This document shows positions 23,182 to 31,413 of a stretch of 58,860 nt of DNA, piece by piece. The notes under the pieces are model-generated. The model saw only the letters and a program-made list of their open reading frames with translations. It made no database searches and was not told the origin of the DNA. Made by a program: the position numbers and the translations under genes. The stretch is from Bacteroidales bacterium (GTDB taxonomy: Bacteria; Bacteroidota; Bacteroidia; Bacteroidales; UBA932): the NCBI GenBank assembly GCA_017477465.1, contig JAFUVU010000055.1:1-58860 (forward strand). Reading direction: 5' to 3'. The stretch's first letter is position 1. Each line of letters starts with the position of its first letter.

Positions 23182-24122
23182 TATATCAATTCTTTAGCTT
23201 GGCCGAGCAGTCTTTCTGCCCCGCAAATTATGTCATTCACTATATCTGAGGCCGATTCGCGGCGCTTGACAAGGCCTGCCACCTCGCCTGCGAGGAAACT
23301 GCCGCCGCTGAGGTCGCCGTCGAAGACAGCCTTCCTTAGCGATCCTGTGCCGAAGGCCCGGATCTGTTCCGGCGTTACGTCCCGGCTTGCCTCCATTTTG
23401 GCAAACTGCTTTGCAAACGGAGTTTTGAGGCAGCGCACTGCATCTCCGAGGCTTTTGCCGGTAATCATCGTGCCGATGTCGGAAGCTTTGATCAGGCGCT
23501 CTTTATAGACATCGTGCACTCTGCATTCATCGGCCACAAGGAAACGGGTGCCTACTTGCACTCCGCATGCTCCCAGCATGAAAGCTGCGGCTGCTCCGCG
23601 ACCATCGAAAATGCCGCCTGCCGCCATGACCGGAATGCCCACTGCGTCAACTATTTGCGGGACAAGTGCCATGGTGTGGATGTCGCCTATGTGGCCGCCT
23701 GACTCGGCGCCTTCCGCTATTACTGCATCGGCCCCTAATTCCTGCATTTTTAGGGCGTATGCCACTGAAGCGACGACGGGGATTACGCGGATTCCGGCAT
23801 CTTTCCATGCTTTCATGTAAGGGGAGGGGGAGCCTGCGCCCGTGGTGACGATGCGTACGCCTTCTTCAATGACGAGGGCTGCCACATCTGCAGCGTCCGG
23901 TGCCGCAAGCATTATGTTGACGCCGAAAGGTTTACTTGTGAGCTCCTTTGCCCGGCGAATCTCCGCCCTTACTGCGTCGGGCCCTCCAAGTATGGAGGAA
24001 ATGATTCCCAGGCCGCCGGCTTCGGACACGGCGGCGGCAAGACGGGCATCGGCAATCCAGGCCATGCCGCCTTGAAAAATGGGCTTTTCTATGCCCAGCA
24101 TCTGTGTAATGGCGGTTCTCAT
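23181..24122 (-). CDS. fabK: Enoyl-ACP reductase II (FabK) / nitronate monooxygenase family
   Basis: 313 residues from MRTAITQMLGIEKPIFQGG. The TIM-barrel FMN-dependent fold shows PIFQGGMAWIADARLAAAVS, GLGIISS, and EGAESGGHIGD with AAGGIFDGRGAAAAFMLGA. Both FabK and nitronate monooxygenases share these; co-transcription with fabF and fabZ favours FabK, which reduces enoyl-ACP in place of FabI. A -7 box lies 9 bp before the start and is divergent from folP. Confidence 0.85.
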   Translation of the reverse strand: MRTAITQMLGIEKPIFQGGMAWIADARLAAAVSEAGGLGIISSILGGPDAVRAEIRRAKELTSKPFGVNIMLAAPDAADVAALVIEEGVRIVTTGAGSPSPYMKAWKDAGIRVIPVVASVAYALKMQELGADAVIAEGAESGGHIGDIHTMALVPQIVDAVGIPVMAAGGIFDGRGAAAAFMLGACGVQVGTRFLVADECRVHDVYKERLIKASDIGTMITGKSLGDAVRCLKTPFAKQFAKMEASRDVTPEQIRAFGTGSLRKAVFDGDLSGGSFLAGEVAGLVKRRESASDIVNDIICGAERLLGQAKELI

Positions 24123-24131
24123 AGTAATTTG

Positions 24132-24139
24132 CAAAGTTA
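24132..24139 (-). promoter_or_regulatory. -7 box of fabK-fabF-fabZ
   Basis: Minus-strand TAACTTTG ends 9 bp before the fabK ATG at 24122; the upstream in-frame extension to 24188 would start before it and is therefore rejected. Confidence 0.6.
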
Positions 24140-24194
24140 GCCATTTGAAGACTAAAAAGCAAACGTGCGGTTTTGTACTGAGCGTCATTTTGCG

Positions 24195-24202
24195 TATCTT
24201 TG
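24195..24202 (+). promoter_or_regulatory. -7 box of folP
   Basis: TATCTTTG, 8 bp before the GTG at 24211 and 29 bp before the ATG at 24232. It excludes the longer reading frame that begins at 24079. Confidence 0.6.
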
Positions 24203-24210
24203 CCTCTGAA

Positions 24211-25080
24211 GTGGCAGCGAAAATTCATATCATGGGCATCGTGAACCTTACCCCGGACTCCTTTTACGCAGGAAGCCGGGTAAATTCAGCCGATGCCATA
24301 TCCAGAATACAGCAATTGTTCGCAGAAGGGGCCGATGTCGTGGATCTAGGCGCCTGTTCCACCCGCCCGGGGGCCGATATCCCACCGCTGGAGGAGGAGT
24401 GGCGTCGCCTTGAACCTGTGCTGGAAGCTATAGGAAAAGGGATTCCCCTTTCTGGAGCATTTGCCCGGACAGGGTCGCGAAGCGACGCGGAAGAAAGGGG
24501 AATCCCTTTTTCTGCCATTTCCATCGACACCTTCCGCAGCGAGATTGTCCGCAGGGCGTACGATCTAATCGGCCCGTTCATGGTTAACGACGTCAGCGGC
24601 GGCCAGTGGGATGCGGAAATGCTGCAAACAGTTGGCCGGCTGGAACTTCCGTACGTTGCCATGCATACGGAAAAAGCTATGCACGGCGCTCTGGTGGAGG
24701 GTGATGTCGTGGATGCCGTGAACGCTTATTTCAGCGACTTCGCTGTAAAAGCGGCCGATGCAGGCATCAGGGACTGGATCCTGGACCCTGGCTTCGGCTT
24801 TTCAAAAAGCATGGAGCAGAATTGGGAGCTTCTCCAAAGGCTTCCGGAGGTCAGCTCAAGGCATCATAGGCCGGTACTGGTGGGCCTGTCCCGAAAGAGC
24901 ATGGTCTATAAAGCATTGGGCATCACCCCCGAAGAGGCGATGCCCGCAACTCAGATTGTTCAGTTCAAAGCCCTTGAAGGTGGGGCTACATGGCTGCGTA
25001 CGCACGATGTGGCAGCATCGGTGCAGACGGCCGGGCTTTATTCTACGATGTACACATCGTCGCCCGGGGCGGCAAAGTGA
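24211..25080 (+). CDS. folP: Dihydropteroate synthase with in-frame palindromic insert
   Basis: 289 residues. IMGIVNLTPDSFYAGSR is the pterin/phosphate-binding strand; DLGACSTRPGA, ISIDTFRSE, VNDVSGGQWD and DPGFGFSKS complete the TIM-barrel active site for joining p-aminobenzoate to the pterin. Between EPVLEAIG and ISIDTFRSE lies an extra stretch (KGIPLSGAFARTG...EERGIPF) encoded by a perfect 19-bp-arm palindrome (24435-24510); normal enzymes have only a few residues here. GTG at 24211 is preferred since an ATG start at 24232 would cut the first beta-strand. The 3' end overlaps the convergent ftsB-like gene by 43 bp. Confidence 0.92.
   Translation: MAAKIHIMGIVNLTPDSFYAGSRVNSADAISRIQQLFAEGADVVDLGACSTRPGADIPPLEEEWRRLEPVLEAIGKGIPLSGAFARTGSRSDAEERGIPFSAISIDTFRSEIVRRAYDLIGPFMVNDVSGGQWDAEMLQTVGRLELPYVAMHTEKAMHGALVEGDVVDAVNAYFSDFAVKAADAGIRDWILDPGFGFSKSMEQNWELLQRLPEVSSRHHRPVLVGLSRKSMVYKALGITPEEAMPATQIVQFKALEGGATWLRTHDVAASVQTAGLYSTMYTSSPGAAK
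24435..24510. repeat. 19-bp-arm palindrome inside folP
   Basis: 24435-24453 is the exact reverse complement of 24492-24510. The 38-base interior contains a second hairpin GTCGC-GAA-GCGAC (24474-24486). The element keeps the folP frame open and adds roughly 18-20 residues. Confidence 0.9.
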
Positions 25081-25352
25081 TAGGTTTCCCTTGCAAAGCT
25101 TTCCAGCGAATCGCGGTTGCCTTTGAGGGAGGCGATCTCGGCGTCCATTTTGTCTATCTCCTGCTGGAGACGGGCCATTTCCTTTTGCTGGTTCTTTTCT
25201 TCCACTGAGGCTTTTACCCAGCTGAGAACGCTGTTATGGGCGAAAAACAGAAGCCACAGCGCCACCGCCGTCGTTACTATTATAACGAAGGGAATGAGGT
25301 GGTTGTGGTCCGATTTTTTAAGCCAGGCCCATTTGCTGCCGTCCGTTGCCAT
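25038..25352 (-). CDS. FtsB/DivIC family septum formation protein
   Basis: 104 residues: a short cytosolic N-terminus, one membrane segment (IPFVIIVTTAVALWLLFF), then a coiled coil (EEKNQQKEMARLQQEIDKMD) and the end typical of the family (SLESFARETYHFAAPGDDVY). It should act in the divisome with FtsL and FtsQ. The start overlaps the CPBP gene stop by one base (TAATG), and the 3' end overlaps folP. Confidence 0.85.
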   Translation of the reverse strand: MATDGSKWAWLKKSDHNHLIPFVIIVTTAVALWLLFFAHNSVLSWVKASVEEKNQQKEMARLQQEIDKMDAEIASLKGNRDSLESFARETYHFAAPGDDVYIVE

Positions 25353-26308
25353 TATGCTTCCTTGATGAGGGTTTCTTCTGATAATTCTCCCACTTCGTCA
25401 ATGTTGCCGCGGCTCTGCTGCAGGGGGATGCGCTTGAATGCCAGGATGCAAGCCGCAAGAGCGGCGACGCCCGCGACATAGACGGCGATGTAAACCCCGC
25501 GGTCCATCATGTTTATCCAGTAATCCGTTTCCTGCAGGGAAGGAATCTGGGACAGGATGACAGCCGTTGCGTTATTCACAAAATGGATGAGCATTGTAAG
25601 TATCAGCGAGCCGGTCTTGTAATAGACATAGCCCATTATTACGCCGATAATGAAGGCGTTGAGAGCCTGCCAGGGATTCATATGGATGACGGCAAAGAAC
25701 AGTGCCGATATCACGATGGCCCAGCCGGGTTTCATTTTGCTGAGGAGACCTCTGAGGACCATGCCCCGGCACAGCCACTCCTCGAAGATGGGAGCGAAAA
25801 CGGCTGCCAGCAGGAAGCTGCTCCAGAAGGGCCCGCCTGTCATCTTCTCCAGCAATTCGGTCACCATGTCGTAGAACTCCTTCATGGCCGGAGTGGCGGT
25901 AGTAAGCTTGAAGTTGAGGTAGTTGGGCAGGTCGGCCGATATCATTGTTGCGAAAGTGAGCGCTACGGTGATAAGAGCTATCTGCCAGCCTTTGAACGGG
26001 CCGAAGTTGCTGCTGTTCAGGGCATAGCCGGTCTCGAAAAGGCTGTTCCGCTGGCTTTTTGACGCGGCGTACACCATCGCCGGCAGGAAGGACAGCGGGT
26101 ACATGACGAGGTTGCCGTAATCGGTAATTATCTGCTGCGGGAGGAATGCCGTGAGTATGGCGATGACCAAACTTGCAAGCAGATTGCCCACCAGAAACCA
26201 GCCCAGCAGGGCGAACATGCCTTTCACGCCCGGCACATACCAGGCGTGGTTGGCGTACAGATTGTAATTGTTGACCTTACGGCCTTTCTGGAATAATACT
26301 GGAGGCAT
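25352..26308 (-). CDS. CPBP family intramembrane glutamic protease
   Basis: 318 residues with about eight membrane segments. FEEWLCRGMVLRGL holds the EExxxR motif, FFAVIHMN the second motif, and IHFVNNATAVIL the third, which together form the Abi/Rce1-type catalytic site. Natural substrates are unknown; members include CAAX processing enzymes and self-immunity proteins. Start at MPPVLFQK, three bases after the upstream nucleotidyltransferase gene. Confidence 0.9.
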   Translation of the reverse strand: MPPVLFQKGRKVNNYNLYANHAWYVPGVKGMFALLGWFLVGNLLASLVIAILTAFLPQQIITDYGNLVMYPLSFLPAMVYAASKSQRNSLFETGYALNSSNFGPFKGWQIALITVALTFATMISADLPNYLNFKLTTATPAMKEFYDMVTELLEKMTGGPFWSSFLLAAVFAPIFEEWLCRGMVLRGLLSKMKPGWAIVISALFFAVIHMNPWQALNAFIIGVIMGYVYYKTGSLILTMLIHFVNNATAVILSQIPSLQETDYWINMMDRGVYIAVYVAGVAALAACILAFKRIPLQQSRGNIDEVGELSEETLIKEA

Positions 26309-26311
26309 GAA

Positions 26312-27244
26312 TCAATACAGGGGGCTAGGATAAACGCCTGCGGCTACAAGTTCCGCAAATTTGGCCACTACGCCCGGACGGTCTTCCTTGTAGGTGACGC
26401 CGAACCAGTGTGAAGGAGTGGACAGCACTTCGCATGAGCCCTTGCCCTCTTTGATGATTACGTCAACTGCGTAGGGGATGTAGTATTCTTTCTTGGGCTC
26501 CTGAATGTTGGCCTTGAGGAAAGTTTTGAAGATTTCTTCGCTTTTTGCAAAGTAGTCGGGAGTGAAGCCCCACATGTTCATGGAGCAAAGGGCCTTGGCG
26601 TCCAGAGTTACGTGGTTTTCGCCTGTTACGGAGTTGTTTCCGTACACTATGCCGTCTGCTTCTCTGGCGATTTCCAGATGCTCGGCAATGTCCGTGAGTT
26701 TGCCGGAGGCGTCGTATGAGCATATGCCGCGGGACACGCTGCCGTTTTCCGAGAGGGTGTTTTCCAGCTCAAAACCTACGATGCAGTACTGTCCTTCAGT
26801 ATTGGCATGGGCGCGGCACCACTCGCCCAGGATTTTGAAGGACTCCTTGCCGTAGAAGTCGTCGCCGTTGATTACTGCGAAGGGTTCGTGGATTACATCG
26901 GCCGCCATCATCACTGCGTGGGCTGTGCCCCAGGGCTTGATGCGGGTCTCGGGTACTTTGAAGGGGGCGGGGATCTTGTCCAGCTCCTGTGTTACGAACA
27001 CGAATTGGAGGGGCTCACCGTCCACTGTCTTGACGCCTGCGTATTTTTCCTTTACGGCCGCTTCCATCTGGGCTTTGAAGGATTCGCGCACTATGTAAAC
27101 TACCTTGCCGAAGCCGGCTTCCACTGCATCGTGGATTGAGTAGTCGATGATTGTTTCACCGTGGGGGCCGAGGCCGTCCATCTGTTTGAGTCCGCCATAG
27201 CGGCTGCCCATGCCGGCAGCAAGTACTAAGAGTGTAGGTTTCAT
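26312..27244 (-). CDS. Sugar-phosphate nucleotidyltransferase family protein
   Basis: 310 residues, Rossmann-like NTP-transferase. LVLAAGMGSRYGGLKQMDGL is the nucleotide-binding P-loop, INGDDFYG carries the metal-binding Asp, and KPWGTAHAVMMAADVI is the following substrate loop. Related to glucose-1-phosphate thymidylyl/uridylyltransferases, but this Bacteroidetes subfamily has no assigned sugar. It sits 2 bp after DUF4293 in the same minus-strand operon. Confidence 0.88.
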   Translation of the reverse strand: MKPTLLVLAAGMGSRYGGLKQMDGLGPHGETIIDYSIHDAVEAGFGKVVYIVRESFKAQMEAAVKEKYAGVKTVDGEPLQFVFVTQELDKIPAPFKVPETRIKPWGTAHAVMMAADVIHEPFAVINGDDFYGKESFKILGEWCRAHANTEGQYCIVGFELENTLSENGSVSRGICSYDASGKLTDIAEHLEIAREADGIVYGNNSVTGENHVTLDAKALCSMNMWGFTPDYFAKSEEIFKTFLKANIQEPKKEYYIPYAVDVIIKEGKGSCEVLSTPSHWFGVTYKEDRPGVVAKFAELVAAGVYPSPLY

Positions 27245-27246
27245 GG

Positions 27247-27687
27247 TTATTTAAGTTTTTTATTTCGTTTTCTTCTTTCTCTTACGCGGTAGGCGCTTTC
27301 TACCATCAGCTGGTCCTGGAAGCAGCCGCGGGCTGCCAGCAGGTTGCAGATGCAAATCACGAGCGGGAATACCACCGTCCAGCTGAATACAGGGCCTTCG
27401 AAGCTGAAGTACATCCATGCCAGCCAAATTTGCATGCCCAGGGCGATGATACCGCCCAGAACGGCCAGGCGCATTTGCAGGATGCGGCTTTTGTAAACCA
27501 CCAGTGCAAGCACTACGAGGAATGCCAGAATGCCCAGCAGAATGCCGAAGTAAGGCTTCTGAAGTTGCCAGTATGACACGGCCTGCATGCCGTCCGGCCC
27601 TGCAAGTTTATATGCCGGGCTGAAGCAAAGGGCGGCGACAAGGCCCGCTGATATGAGTAAATAAAGGGTTTGAATTCTTTGCCACAT
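27247..27687 (-). CDS. DUF4293 family membrane protein
   Basis: 146 residues starting MWQRIQTLYLLISAG, with four membrane segments and a basic tail (RVRERRKRNKKLK). The layout fits DUF4293, a Bacteroidetes-specific integral membrane family of unknown role. The open frame extends to 27993, but it overlaps the tmk gene antisense and a promoter lies at 27715-27722, so the short form is chosen. Confidence 0.78.
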   Translation of the reverse strand: MWQRIQTLYLLISAGLVAALCFSPAYKLAGPDGMQAVSYWQLQKPYFGILLGILAFLVVLALVVYKSRILQMRLAVLGGIIALGMQIWLAWMYFSFEGPVFSWTVVFPLVICICNLLAARGCFQDQLMVESAYRVRERRKRNKKLK

Positions 27688-27714
27688 AATCTTTTTCACT
27701 GCTTGATAAGCATA

Positions 27715-27722
27715 CAAAGATA
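27715..27722 (-). promoter_or_regulatory. -7 box of the DUF4293 operon
   Basis: Minus-strand TATCTTTG, 27 bp before the start at 27687 and only 13 bp from the divergent tmk -7 box. Confidence 0.65.
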
Positions 27723-27735
27723 CTAAATAAATCAT

Positions 27736-27743
27736 TATCTTTG
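27736..27743 (+). promoter_or_regulatory. -7 box of tmk
   Basis: TATCTTTG, 22 bp before the ATG at 27766; back-to-back with the DUF4293 promoter. Confidence 0.7.
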
Positions 27744-27765
27744 CAGAGTAAAAAAACGAAAATCT

Positions 27766-28446
27766 ATGCTGGTTGTTTTGGAAGGGCTCGACGGGGCCGG
27801 AAAGTCCACGCAGGTGCGATTGCTCAAGGATTATCTTACCAAGCGCTGCGGGCAGTTGGAATACATCCATTTCCCCCGTTACGACGCCCCCGTATATGGA
27901 GACCTGATATCCCGCTTCCTGAGAGGCGACTTCGGCAGCAATGAGTCGGTGCATCCTCAGCTTGTGGCCCTGCTGTTCGCGGAGGACCGCCACGGTGCCG
28001 CTCCTGCCATGCGTAGGGCCCTGGATGAAGGAAAGACAGTCCTGCTGGACCGCTATGTCTATTCCAACATCGCCTACCAGTGCGCAAAATTGCAGGACAT
28101 AGCCGAGCGTCGCAAATTAAGGGATTGGATTTTCAACACGGAATACGGCGACTTCGCCCTTCCGGAGCCGGACCTGAACCTCTTTCTGGACGTTCCCATC
28201 GGCTTTGTGGAGCAGAGCCTTCACAGCCAAAGAAAAGGGGCCGACCGCAGCTATCTCGAAGGGGCCCAGGACATCCATGAAGCATCGATTGCTTTCCAGC
28301 GCGCCGTCAGGGATATGTATCTGTCGGAGACAGCGCGCGATCCCCGCTTCCGGCGTATAGACTGTGCCGCCGAAGATGGCTCCATGCTCCCTCCGGAGGC
28401 AATTTTCGCCAAAGTGCAAAGCGTCGTAGATACCATCCTGCCATGA
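27766..28446 (+). CDS. tmk: Thymidylate (dTMP) kinase
   Basis: 226 residues. LVVLEGLDGAGKSTQ is the P-loop, LLDRYVYSNIAYQ the DRY/H nucleotide-binding motif, and LNLFLDVPIGF the following strand. It phosphorylates dTMP to dTDP for DNA synthesis. The stop overlaps the next start by 4 bp. Confidence 0.93.
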   Translation: MLVVLEGLDGAGKSTQVRLLKDYLTKRCGQLEYIHFPRYDAPVYGDLISRFLRGDFGSNESVHPQLVALLFAEDRHGAAPAMRRALDEGKTVLLDRYVYSNIAYQCAKLQDIAERRKLRDWIFNTEYGDFALPEPDLNLFLDVPIGFVEQSLHSQRKGADRSYLEGAQDIHEASIAFQRAVRDMYLSETARDPRFRRIDCAAEDGSMLPPEAIFAKVQSVVDTILP

Positions 28447-29630
28447 ACACATCCCTGCAGTCAATACGCCGCATATCGGCAGCGCTGGTGGGCATAGTCT
28501 TTCTTGTCTCCGGCCTTCTCAAGCTCATAGACCCGGTGGGGACAATGCTCATAATCACCGAGTACTGCAAATTCTTCCACATCGGCTTTCTTATTCCCGC
28601 CGCCAAGGGGCTTGGCGTTGCGCTGGCGCTCACGGAATCGCTCATCGGCCTGGCCCTCATCACCGGAGTGCTGCGTAAGATTGCAGCCATCGGCACTTTG
28701 ATAATGCTGGTCTTTTTCACCATAGTGACGCTGATCCTGTGGATCGTGAACCCGGTGATGGACTGCGGCTGCTTTGGGGAAGCCGTCCATCTGACGCATT
28801 CGCAGAGCTTCTTCAAGAATCTGGTAATGCTGGCCCTGTGCCTAATAGCTTTCCTGCCGATAGACTCCTCGATGGGACATCCTCAGGTGCGCAAGATAGT
28901 GGCCGCCTCCATCGGCCTTGTAAGCATAGTGTTTGTGGCCGTTTACAGCAACAGGCATCTGCCGATAGTGGATTTCACGGACTTCGACTGGGGCGCCGAG
29001 CTTTTCGCCTCCCTTGACGACGAAATAGAGGCCGACAATCACTACCAGCCGGTATTCCGCTATGAAAAAAACGGCCAGCAGGGCACCTTCACGCTGGAAA
29101 GCCTTCCGGACAGCAGCTGGACTTTCGTCTCCCGCGATACGCTTTTCCGTCCATCGACAGGCATGAAGGAAGGCTATCCTATCCTGAGTTTCCACGATGC
29201 GGAAGGCGAGTATCATGACTCTCTTGCGGCAGAGGGCAAAGTAGTGGTCTTTTCCGTCTATGATATCAAAAAAGCGCCCTGGGAGCGCCTGGAAGCCCAG
29301 TATAATGCAGTGCTTGAGGCCGGCGGCATGCCGCTCCTCCTTCTCGCATCGTACCCTGAACAGGCGCAGAAGGCAGGCCTTCCCGCCACCCTTCCGGCTT
29401 ATTATTCAGACTACAAGACCCTGATCACCCTCAACCGCTCCAACGGCGGCGGCAGCTATTTCTGCGAAGGTGAGCTTATAAACAAGTGGACGTCCAAGGA
29501 CTTCCCGGAAAATCTTTCGGCCGATTTCGCCGCCGAGCCCGTCGCCCTTTCCACCGGATACATAGTGAAGCGCCGCCTGAAGGCGCAGGGCTTCTGCGTG
29601 TATCTGGCGGCGCTTCTTGCATTGCTGTAG
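28443..29630 (+). CDS. DoxX/MauE-like membrane protein, BT_3928 family
   Basis: 395 residues. The N-terminal ~140 residues are a four-helix DoxX/MauE-like domain: RRISAALVGIVFLVSGLLK and MDCGCFGEAVHLT with a CxC pair as in MauE-type redox partners. The C-terminal part (about 185-360) looks like a degenerate thioredoxin-like or periplasmic sensor domain, followed by a last membrane helix. It resembles the BT_3928 family of Bacteroidetes; role unknown, possibly periplasmic redox. Its stop is 1 bp from the convergent CotH gene stop, so no terminator fits between them. Confidence 0.75.
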   Translation: MNTSLQSIRRISAALVGIVFLVSGLLKLIDPVGTMLIITEYCKFFHIGFLIPAAKGLGVALALTESLIGLALITGVLRKIAAIGTLIMLVFFTIVTLILWIVNPVMDCGCFGEAVHLTHSQSFFKNLVMLALCLIAFLPIDSSMGHPQVRKIVAASIGLVSIVFVAVYSNRHLPIVDFTDFDWGAELFASLDDEIEADNHYQPVFRYEKNGQQGTFTLESLPDSSWTFVSRDTLFRPSTGMKEGYPILSFHDAEGEYHDSLAAEGKVVVFSVYDIKKAPWERLEAQYNAVLEAGGMPLLLLASYPEQAQKAGLPATLPAYYSDYKTLITLNRSNGGGSYFCEGELINKWTSKDFPENLSADFAAEPVALSTGYIVKRRLKAQGFCVYLAALLALL

Positions 29631-29631
29631 C

Positions 29632-31401
29632 CTAAAGATCGGCTTCCAATTTGTTGATTTCGGTATCCAGCCATTCCAGGCGGGTGCTGTACCAGTCTTT
29701 TAGCCAAGTGACAGCCTCCTGCCAATTGTTGAAATTGTCCGGCGGGTAGTACCAGCCTCTGTTTCCGCGCGGATTCTTTCCTGCAGAGGAGTTGTGGTCG
29801 TAGGCAACTTTGTTGTACTCGCACATCTTGTCAATGAAGGCGGGAATCTTGTCCAGGCGGGGCTTGACGGTGTTCCAGCGCTCTTTCAAGGCATCGACGA
29901 ACTTCTGATCCTTGAACATGTACTGGTAGTAAGTGTCCCTTTGTCCGTAGTTCTCTCCCGGATAGCCGCCCCGGATTTTGACAAACCAGCCTTTGGGGCC
30001 GTCGCGGCTACCGTCATAATAGGGGAGATTGAAGTCTTTTCCAAGATAGGTGCAGTTGCCCAGTGACAGGTCAAAGTCCCACACCATCGGCATGAACAGT
30101 TTGGTGTCCTTGTCTTTTGCAAAGTAGGTTGACAGGCGCATGTTGCCGTCCACGTTCATAGTGAGCTCCTGCACGATGTATTGGTCGATGAAGGTGCCGA
30201 CTTCCATCTTGCTCCAGTAGCCTGTCTCGCTGTCAAAGTTCTTGTCTTTCAGGAGTTTCTCTACGTCGTTTACATAGCCTTCTATGAAATTTTTCTGTGC
30301 GGCGGTGGGATTCTCGGGGTCCTTGTATTTGATTTTCTTGCCGAAGCTTTCGCTATAGAAGTACAGGTCTTCGTCGCTCTTGTCGTCTATCTCCAGGTAG
30401 TAGCCGCTGTCCACCTCGCCGGTTTCGCTAACGCTCACCGGTACTTTGTTGGTGTCGGTCTCTTTGGCTTCTACAAGAAGGTAACAGCCTTGGTACGAAT
30501 TGTTTATGTAAAGCTCTACTGCGCGGAACTTAGGCGTCCACGGCATGGAAACCATGCGTGAAATGCGGAGTGCAGTTGCATTTCTCAGAAGGGAAGGATC
30601 CTGTACATCGGAAAGAAGAATCCAGTCCTTGTCGCGGTTGAGGCCCAGAATCTTATTGGCAGGATGGGCGGCAAGCTTTACGCGATACGGATTCTTGATG
30701 CCGCCTTCCGCACCCCATGTGGTGTTGCCGCGGCCTTTGATTTTCATGGCAGCTCCCGAAAAATTGGTAATGTCGGAATACATCTTCTTCGGGTCCTTGA
30801 AGGATATGGTGCCTTCCTTGTAAACACCGTGCTGGATGCTTCCTGATACCGTTATCTCCACCCTCGGGAAGTCATTGTGGGACTTGACTGAGGAGATGTC
30901 GTAAGTGGGATAGTCCGGAAGGCTTGCGCCCGTATCCTCCCAGCGGTTGGTATAAGTACCGGTTCCCGGATCGGGATCGGGGTCAGGATTGGGGTCTGGA
31001 TCTGGATCAGGATCAGGGTCCGGATCAGGCGATGGCTCGCTTTCCGCAGTTACGGTAAGATTCATTGTGGTTGCAACACCATCCTTCCCAGGAGCAGTCA
31101 CTCGTATGCGGATGCTTCCTTCGCCGACGCCTTTTACAAGGCCGCTCTTTTCATCCACGGTGGCAATGCGCGTGCCGAGCGATTTCCAGACGAGGGTGCT
31201 GACATCGGCGTTAGACGGAGTTACAACTGCCTTGAGCTGAAGCGTTTCGCCAATTTTGATGGAGGCTTCGGCCGGCTTTATATCCAGGTCTGTAATAACT
31301 ACTTTGCCTCCGTCCTCGTGCATTATTTCTTTTTGCGAACAAGAAAACAGAACTGCCGCGAACGACAGTCCTGTCAACAATAATCTAATGAAGTTCTTCA
31401 T
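29632..31401 (-). CDS. CotH kinase family lipoprotein with Ig-like domain
   Basis: 589 residues. Signal peptide ends LFSC (lipobox), so a surface or periplasmic lipoprotein. Residues ~35-118 are a Big_2 Ig-like domain (LQLKAVVTPSNADVSTLVWK); residues ~122-147 are an Asp-Pro linker; the remainder is a CotH domain: GRGNTTWG, NPYRVKL, LGLNRDKDWILLSD and VWDFDLSLGN, the last carrying metal-binding Asp residues of this atypical protein kinase fold. It starts 12 bp after infB, an odd position for a secreted protein; no promoter is visible there, so it may be co-transcribed with infB. Confidence 0.9.
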   Translation of the reverse strand: MKNFIRLLLTGLSFAAVLFSCSQKEIMHEDGGKVVITDLDIKPAEASIKIGETLQLKAVVTPSNADVSTLVWKSLGTRIATVDEKSGLVKGVGEGSIRIRVTAPGKDGVATTMNLTVTAESEPSPDPDPDPDPDPDPNPDPDPDPGTGTYTNRWEDTGASLPDYPTYDISSVKSHNDFPRVEITVSGSIQHGVYKEGTISFKDPKKMYSDITNFSGAAMKIKGRGNTTWGAEGGIKNPYRVKLAAHPANKILGLNRDKDWILLSDVQDPSLLRNATALRISRMVSMPWTPKFRAVELYINNSYQGCYLLVEAKETDTNKVPVSVSETGEVDSGYYLEIDDKSDEDLYFYSESFGKKIKYKDPENPTAAQKNFIEGYVNDVEKLLKDKNFDSETGYWSKMEVGTFIDQYIVQELTMNVDGNMRLSTYFAKDKDTKLFMPMVWDFDLSLGNCTYLGKDFNLPYYDGSRDGPKGWFVKIRGGYPGENYGQRDTYYQYMFKDQKFVDALKERWNTVKPRLDKIPAFIDKMCEYNKVAYDHNSSAGKNPRGNRGWYYPPDNFNNWQEAVTWLKDWYSTRLEWLDTEINKLEADL

Positions 31402-31413
31402 CTTCGGTCTGAC

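Noticed and set aside
24079-24210. Extra 44 codons before the folP GTG
   Set aside because: They overlap the fabK start and promoter antisense and lie upstream of the folP -7 box; no DHPS family similarity.
27688-27993. N-terminal extension of the DUF4293 gene
   Set aside because: It would lie antisense to tmk and upstream of the -7 box at 27715-27722; DUF4293 proteins start at the MWQRIQ region.
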